Shown: positions 5,717 through 9,624 of the stretch, in pieces
Numbering within the stretch: position 1 is the first letter of the stretch
How the letters are laid out: each line of letters begins with the position of its first letter
DNA from: Lentisphaeria bacterium
GTDB lineage: Bacteria; Verrucomicrobiota; Lentisphaeria; Victivallales; UBA1829
Assembly: GCA_017540385.1 (NCBI GenBank)
Contig: JAFYBD010000093.1
Span: 1-9,624, forward strand
Reading direction: 5' to 3'
Length of the DNA: 9,624 nucleotides
The notes under the pieces: model-generated
Told to the model about the DNA's origin: nothing
What the model saw: the letters and a program-made list of their open reading frames with translations, nothing else
The model's database searches: none
Made by a program: the position numbers and the translations under genes

Positions 5717-7921
5717 TCAGTGGCTGCCGATCTGCTTGTAGTCGGCCGTGAACCGCTTCGCCTCTTCCTTCGAGATCAGCCCGTCGGCGCAGAGGTTTTC
5801 CAGCGAACGCTGCAGCGTGCACATGCCGTCCTTCAGGCTCGTTTCGATCACCGACTGCAGCTGATGCGTCTTGCCGTCCCGCACGAGCGCCTGCACGGGC
5901 GGAGTCCCGATCATGATCTCGAACGCCGCGAACCTGGCGGAGCCGTCGATGCTCGGGACGAGCCGCTGGGAAATGACCGCCAGCAGGGTCCCCGCGAGCT
6001 GAAGCCGGATCTGGTTCTGCTGGTACATCGGGAACGAATCCACGATGCGGTCGATCGTCTGCGGCGCGCTGTTCGTGTGGATCGTGGCGAAGACGAGGTG
6101 GCCGGTCTCCGCGGCGGTGAGCGCGGCCGCGATGGTCTCCGGGTCGCGCATTTCGCCGACCATGATGACGTCCGGGGCCTCGCGCAGGGCGTATTTGAGG
6201 GCGGAGGCGAAACTCAGCGTGTCGGAGTGCAGTTCGCGCTGTTCGATGATCGAGTTGATGTTCTTGTGAACGTACTCGATGGGGTCCTCAATGGTGATTA
6301 TGTGGACGTTCCGCGTGCGGTTGATGACGTCGAGCAGCGACGCGAGCGTGGTGGATTTGCCGCTTCCGGTCGGACCGGTCATGAGGATGAGCCCCTGGCG
6401 TTTCGAGCACAGGCTGGAGATGATTTCCGGCAGGCCGAGTTCTTCCGGCGACGGGATCCGGGCGTTCACCACGCGGGCGACCATGCCGAGCGAGCCGCGC
6501 TGGTAGAACGCGTTCACGCGGAACCGCGAGCCGGGCTGTTTGATCTGCTCGGTGAAATCGACCGACAGCGCGAAATCGAGCTCGCGTTTCTCCTCGAGCT
6601 CCACGCGCTGGCGCTGGTTGATGACGCTATACAGCAGCCGCCGCACGTCGTCGTTGTCCAGCACCGGCATGTCGAGTTCGCGCAGTTCGCCGTTGATCCT
6701 GAGCGTGGGCCGGACCCCCGTGGACAGGATGAGGTCGCTGGCCTTCACGTGCATGGCGGCCAGGAAGAGCGTCCGCATGTCCACGACGGATTCGTCCGTC
6801 GCACCGTCGAGCTTGGCCCCGTAATGGCTGCGGAAGGCGTCGACGCCGCTCTCCATGCCCTTCACCAGCAGATCGAATTCGTCCGTGTTGTCGGCGGCGT
6901 TCCGCGCGTCCGCGAGCTCGATCTTCCCGGTCTGGTACAACCGGAAGATGGAGCGGTTGAACGGGAGCATGCCGGACTCGGTATTGCTGCGGAGCGCGTC
7001 GTCGAGCGAGACGTAGTCCCGCGCGGCTACGAGCTTTCGCACCAGCGCCGTGCCGAGCAGGATTTCCACGGCGGGGATCATGCCGTCCGAACCCTTCGCC
7101 GGGATCAGCCGCTGCGACACGATGCCGTTCAGCGCGGCCCCCAGGTCGGTCGCGATCTGCTCGCGTCCGTCGTCCGGGAACATGTTCACGATGCGTTCGA
7201 CCGCCTGAACGGAGCCCGAGGTGTGGACGGTGCTGATGACGAGGTGCCCGGTGAGCGCGGCGTTCACGGCCGTGGCGATCGTTTCCGTGTCGCGCATTTC
7301 CCCGATCACGATCACGTCCGGGTTTTCGCGCAGGGCGCTCCTCAGCGCCCCGGAGAATCCGCCCTGGTTGGCCGTGTCGATTTCACGCTGGGAAACGACC
7401 GATTTCCGGTCGGAATACACGAATTCGATCGGATCCTCGAGCGTGAGGATGTGTTTCTGCATGACGCGGTTGATGTGGTTGATCATGGCCGCGAGCGTGG
7501 TGGATTTGCCGCTGCCGGTGGTGCCCGCGATCAGGATCAGACCCCGGGGCGCTTCCCCGAGCTTGTCGAGCAGCGGCGGCAGATTGAGCCTGGCGACCTC
7601 CATGTCGTCTCCGCTCAGGATCGGCCGGATCGCCGCCGACGGCCCCCCGATGGTCTGGAAGAAGTTCACGCGGATGCGGCCGCCGTCCGGGAGCCTCCAG
7701 GACGCGTCGAACGACCCGGTGGCCGCGTAGACCGGCTCGCCGCGGTCCCCGATGACCGTCCTGCGGAACGCGTCGATCGACTCCGCCGCGACGGGGACGG
7801 GGTTTTCAGCGGGGCGGATCACGCCGCGGATTCGGACGAACGGCTTTTTCCCGGCCGAAAGGAAGATGTCGGACGCCCTGACGAGGGACGCGCTCTTGAT
7901 GACTTGGAGGATGCTGTTCAT
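5717..7921 (-). CDS. pilT: Tandem-fused PilT-type type IV pilus ATPase (two complete modules)
   Basis: This 734-residue chain carries two homologous PilT/GspE-superfamily ATPase modules, each nearly a normal PilT in length (about 350-370). PilT-type ATPases are cytoplasmic hexamers that power pilus retraction. Module 1 (about 1-360) has the N-terminal SDIFLSAGKKPFVRIRG, Walker A GTTGSGKST (133-141), Asp box LEDPIEF (161-167), Walker B VIVIGEMRD (203-211) and His box GHLVISTVHT (225-234). Module 2 (about 380-734) has SDLILSTGVRPTLRING, Walker A GPTGSGKST (516-524), IEDPIEY (544-550), VIMVGEMRD (585-593) and GHLVFATIHTNSA (607-619). GEMRD, rather than the GEIRD usual in PilB, and the lack of a tetracysteine motif favour PilT/PilU over PilB. 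Module 2 keeps a PilT-like C-terminal segment (PVQALVRDGKTHQLQS, 675-690), while in module 1 this is degraded. A Shine-Dalgarno AGGAA (7935-7931) precedes the ATG. No frameshift or stop separates the halves. The name pilT covers the family only. Confidence 0.93.
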   Translation of the reverse strand: MNSILQVIKSASLVRASDIFLSAGKKPFVRIRGVIRPAENPVPVAAESIDAFRRTVIGDRGEPVYAATGSFDASWRLPDGGRIRVNFFQTIGGPSAAIRPILSGDDMEVARLNLPPLLDKLGEAPRGLILIAGTTGSGKSTTLAAMINHINRVMQKHILTLEDPIEFVYSDRKSVVSQREIDTANQGGFSGALRSALRENPDVIVIGEMRDTETIATAVNAALTGHLVISTVHTSGSVQAVERIVNMFPDDGREQIATDLGAALNGIVSQRLIPAKGSDGMIPAVEILLGTALVRKLVAARDYVSLDDALRSNTESGMLPFNRSIFRLYQTGKIELADARNAADNTDEFDLLVKGMESGVDAFRSHYGAKLDGATDESVVDMRTLFLAAMHVKASDLILSTGVRPTLRINGELRELDMPVLDNDDVRRLLYSVINQRQRVELEEKRELDFALSVDFTEQIKQPGSRFRVNAFYQRGSLGMVARVVNARIPSPEELGLPEIISSLCSKRQGLILMTGPTGSGKSTTLASLLDVINRTRNVHIITIEDPIEYVHKNINSIIEQRELHSDTLSFASALKYALREAPDVIMVGEMRDPETIAAALTAAETGHLVFATIHTNSAPQTIDRIVDSFPMYQQNQIRLQLAGTLLAVISQRLVPSIDGSARFAAFEIMIGTPPVQALVRDGKTHQLQSVIETSLKDGMCTLQRSLENLCADGLISKEEAKRFTADYKQIGSH
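6341..6364 (-). repeat. 24-nt exact direct repeat, copy 2 (Walker A codons of module 2)
   Basis: This is identical to 7490-7513. Similarity continues beyond it with one mismatch over the next six bases, then fades. It may be a remnant of the gene duplication, a small gene-conversion tract, or the result of shared codon preference. Confidence 0.85.
7490..7513 (-). repeat. 24-nt exact direct repeat, copy 1 (Walker A codons of module 1)
   Basis: These 24 bases are identical to 6341-6364, the matching place in the second ATPase module. They encode SGKSTTLA with identical codons throughout, although several of those residues have four to six synonymous codons. The repeat reflects the internal duplication of the pilus ATPase gene. 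Confidence 0.85.
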
Positions 7922-7967
7922 GTCGGGTCTTTCCTGTTGGAAATCAGCGTTGCATAATCATACCGAT

Positions 7968-7996
7968 ACAATATCCGCGGGGAGCCGGTTTGTCAA
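7968..7996 (-). promoter_or_regulatory. Probable sigma-70-type promoter of the tandem pilus ATPase gene
   Basis: Read on the minus strand, a perfect TTGACA (7996-7991) is followed after exactly 17 bp by TATTGT (7973-7968), which keeps the key A at position 2 and T at position 6 of the -10 box. Transcription would begin near 7961, leaving a leader of about 40 nt before the ATG at 7921. A second A/T-rich hexamer TATGAT (7962-7957) is a better -10 alone but lies 28 bp from the -35, too far to pair with it. Confidence 0.55.
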
Positions 7997-8000
7997 GCGG

Positions 8001-8075
8001 AAAAACCGGGAAAACACCGGGAAACGCCCCTCCGCGCGGAAAAAGAACGCGAAAAAAGCGGGAAAAACGCGAAAA
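8001..8075. promoter_or_regulatory. Phased A-tract block in the divergent intergenic region
   Basis: Seven runs of three to six A begin at 8001, 8011, 8022, 8040, 8052, 8063 and 8072, separated by CG-rich words. The steps are 10, 11, 18, 12, 11 and 9 bases, so most are close to one helical turn, a pattern known to bend DNA. Short direct repeats lie within it: ACCGGGAAA at 8005 and 8016, and AACGCGAAAA at 8046 and 8066. The block sits just upstream of the argH promoter and just behind the -35 box of the pilus ATPase promoter, so it may act as an UP-element-like or protein-binding region for either. It contains no convincing gene. Confidence 0.5.
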
Positions 8076-8080
8076 GGGCT

Positions 8081-8108
8081 TTGATGAAATCGATTCCTGT
8101 GCTATATT
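8081..8108 (+). promoter_or_regulatory. Probable extended -10 promoter of argH
   Basis: TATATT (8103-8108) is preceded by TGC, giving the TGn extended -10 arrangement. TTGATG (8081-8086) lies 16 bp upstream as a partial -35 box. Transcription would start near 8115, leaving a leader of about 50 nt. A perfect 8-bp palindrome AATCGATT (8088-8095) sits in the spacer between the two boxes, where a repressor could block polymerase. Confidence 0.5.
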
Positions 8109-8164
8109 CTCTTTAAGAACTTTTTTTCCGAAACACACTTGCTGGACATAACACGAGGTTCGCC

Positions 8165-9544
8165 ATGGCTCTCTGGGGCGGCAGATTCGCCGAACAAACG
8201 CAACGCAGCGTACAGGATTTCACGCAGTCCATCTCCTACGACAAACGTCTCTACAAGCACGATATCGCCGGCAGCATGGCACACGCCGCCATGCTCGGAG
8301 CCGCCGGGATCATCCCGAAGGAATCCGCCGACGCCATCTGCCGCAAGCTGGCGGTCCTGAAACGCCGCATCGCCGAAGGCCGCATGGAGTTCAAGGTCGA
8401 GCTCGAAGACATCCACATGCACATCGAGACCGCCCTCACCGAGGCCCTCGGCCCCGAGGGCGCGCGCGTTCACACGGCACGCAGCCGCAACGACCAGATC
8501 GCGCTCGACATCCGTCTGTATCTGCGCGACGAGATCGACGACCTCGCCAAGGAGATCCGCTCCCTCCAGAAGTCCCTGGTGAAGAAGGCCGACGAGCACA
8601 AGCGCACCATCATGCCCGGCTTCACCCACATGCAGCACGCCCAGCCCGTCCTGCTCGCGCACCATCTGCTCGCCTACGTCGAGATGTTCGCACGCGACCT
8701 GGAACGCCTTCAGGACGCCCGCAAACGCATCAACGTGATGCCGCTCGGGTCCGGGGCCATCGCGGGCACCACGCTCCCCATCGACCGCGAATTCGTCCGC
8801 CGGCGTCTGAAATTCCCGAAGATGACGCGGAACAGCATGGACGCCGTGGCCGACCGCGATTTCGCCTGCGAACTCCTCGCCGCGCTCGCCATTTTCGCCA
8901 TGCACGTGTCGCGCCTCTCGGAGGACCTGATCCTCTGGATGTCCCAGGAATTCTCGTTCGTCACGTTCGGCGACGCCTTCTGCACCGGGTCCAGCCTGAT
9001 GCCGCAGAAGAAAAACCCGGATATCGCCGAGCTCTCCCGCGGCAAGACCGGCCGCATCTACGGCGACCTCACCGCGCTCCTGACCATCTGCAAAGGCCTC
9101 CCGCTGACCTACAACCGCGACCTCCAGGAGGACAAGGAACCGCTCTTCGACGCGCTCGACACCGTCCACGCCGTCCTCAGCGTCTATCCGGCCATGATCG
9201 ACTCGATGAAGGTCAACAAGGACGCCATGCTGAACGCCGCCTCCGACCCCGGACTGATGGCCACGGACCTCGCCGAAGCGCTCGTCCGCAAGGGCGTGCC
9301 GTTCCGCTTCGCGCACCACAAGGTCGGCGCGCTGGTGAAATTCGCCGCCGACAAGGGCAAGCCGCTGAACACGCTCACGCTGAAAGAGATGAAGAGCGTG
9401 TTCCCGGAGGCCGATGCCTCCATGCTGAAACTCTTCTCCCCGGCCCATGCGGTCGAGGGGCGCGACGTCTTCGGCGCGACCGGGTTCAAACAGGTCGCTT
9501 CGCAGGTCACATTCTGGAAAAAGGAGCTGCGGATTCCGTCATGA
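8165..9544 (+). CDS. argH: Argininosuccinate lyase
   Basis: ArgH splits argininosuccinate into arginine and fumarate, the last step of arginine synthesis, as a cytoplasmic homotetramer. The 459-residue length is normal. The N-terminus LWGGRF is diagnostic of the family. Active-site regions come from three separated conserved blocks: HTARSRNDQIALD (103-115), PGFTHMQHAQP (151-161, with H155 as the catalytic-site histidine) and the fumarase/lyase signature GSSLMPQKKNPD (275-286, with S277 matching the catalytic Ser283 of duck delta-2 crystallin). The C-terminal domain is complete, and no fused N-acetylglutamate synthase domain follows. ATG 8165 is preceded by ACGAGG (8152-8157) at good spacing, and a promoter lies directly upstream. 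No other arg gene is visible. The TGA overlaps the next gene's ATG as ATGA (9541-9544). Confidence 0.98.
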   Translation: MALWGGRFAEQTQRSVQDFTQSISYDKRLYKHDIAGSMAHAAMLGAAGIIPKESADAICRKLAVLKRRIAEGRMEFKVELEDIHMHIETALTEALGPEGARVHTARSRNDQIALDIRLYLRDEIDDLAKEIRSLQKSLVKKADEHKRTIMPGFTHMQHAQPVLLAHHLLAYVEMFARDLERLQDARKRINVMPLGSGAIAGTTLPIDREFVRRRLKFPKMTRNSMDAVADRDFACELLAALAIFAMHVSRLSEDLILWMSQEFSFVTFGDAFCTGSSLMPQKKNPDIAELSRGKTGRIYGDLTALLTICKGLPLTYNRDLQEDKEPLFDALDTVHAVLSVYPAMIDSMKVNKDAMLNAASDPGLMATDLAEALVRKGVPFRFAHHKVGALVKFAADKGKPLNTLTLKEMKSVFPEADASMLKLFSPAHAVEGRDVFGATGFKQVASQVTFWKKELRIPS

Positions 9545-9624
9545 CCCGTCCCCGCCGGAACATCCTGCTCTGCCTGCTGGCAGCCGTCCTGTGCCTGAGC
9601 GCCATCGTCGCGTTCGCCCAGGAC
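9541..9624 (+). CDS. Exported protein of unknown function (N-terminus only)
   Basis: This frame is open to the right edge and gives 28 residues. They form a textbook Sec signal peptide: a basic start (MTRPRRN), a hydrophobic core (ILLCLLAAVLCLSAIVAFA) and a likely signal peptidase I site AFA|QD. The cysteines in the core are not placed as a lipobox before small residues, so a lipoprotein is less likely. The ATG lies in the argH stop overlap. The nearest strong Shine-Dalgarno, AAGGAG at 9521-9526, is 14 nt away, which is long, so re-initiation after argH probably matters. The mature protein lies outside the window and cannot be identified. In many genomes a small secreted or lipoprotein gene follows argH, but that does not identify this one. 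Confidence 0.65.
   Translation, partial: MTRPRRNILLCLLAAVLCLSAIVAFAQD

Noticed and set aside
5720..7957. 745-residue open frame on the plus strand opposite the tandem ATPase
   Set aside because: It is a shadow of the real minus-strand gene. Its composition is dominated by Arg, Asp, Glu, Val and His, it has no recognisable domain, and the opposite strand carries two full sets of ATPase motifs.
8121..8127. Run of seven T before argH, considered as the tail of a terminator or attenuator
   Set aside because: No GC-rich stem precedes it. The sequence just upstream is the promoter, so it is simply part of the leader.
7944..8138. 64-residue minus-strand open frame and a 110-residue plus-strand frame through the divergent region
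   Set aside because: Their Phe/Arg- or Lys/Arg-rich translations come from the A-tract repeats and the 5' end of the ATPase gene. Promoter elements explain the region better.
8102..9448. 448-residue open frame on the minus strand opposite argH
   Set aside because: It is antisense to a complete argininosuccinate lyase and has the same biased composition as the other shadows.

Overview
The window is GC-rich bacterial DNA with very little non-coding sequence, strong use of C- or G-ending codons in its genes, and Shine-Dalgarno sequences before most starts. It holds housekeeping biosynthetic genes and one type IV pilus motor gene. I see no insertion sequence, phage gene, tRNA, rRNA or CRISPR array. 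The gene content (diaminopimelate pathway, type IV pilus ATPase of the PilT family, a large-form PurL without a C-terminal glutaminase, E. coli-type NADP isocitrate dehydrogenase) points to a Gram-negative-like bacterium. A member of the Verrucomicrobiota/Lentisphaerota/Kiritimatiellota group is my best guess. That is an impression from gene style and is not proven by a marker here.

Region 1 (1-5682, plus strand) is a tightly packed run of six genes: the 3' part of purL (purine synthesis), dapB (lysine and cell-wall diaminopimelate), an unrecognised 117-residue protein, icd (TCA cycle, NADPH and 2-oxoglutarate), a small GNAT acetyltransferase, and a DUF2156 (phosphatidylglycerol lysyltransferase C-domain-like) protein. 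The junctions are 12 nt, 25 nt, a 4-nt ATGA overlap, 17 nt and another ATGA overlap. No internal promoter or terminator is obvious, so the run is probably one transcription unit with translational coupling.

Region 2 (5717-7921, minus strand) is a single long gene encoding two complete PilT-type hexameric-ATPase modules fused head to tail in one 734-residue chain. It converges on region 1 across a 34-nt spacer. This is the most unusual item in the window. The first module has kept its nucleotide-binding motifs but lost the PilT C-terminal signature that the second module retains.

Region 3 (7922-8164) is a 243-nt divergent intergenic region with a good sigma-70-like promoter facing each way. 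Between them lies an A-tract-rich block whose spacing is close to one helical turn, suggesting intrinsic curvature.

Region 4 (8165-9624, plus strand) holds argH (last step of arginine synthesis), then the first 28 codons of a gene overlapping its stop by ATGA. That gene encodes a secretion signal peptide and is cut by the window end.
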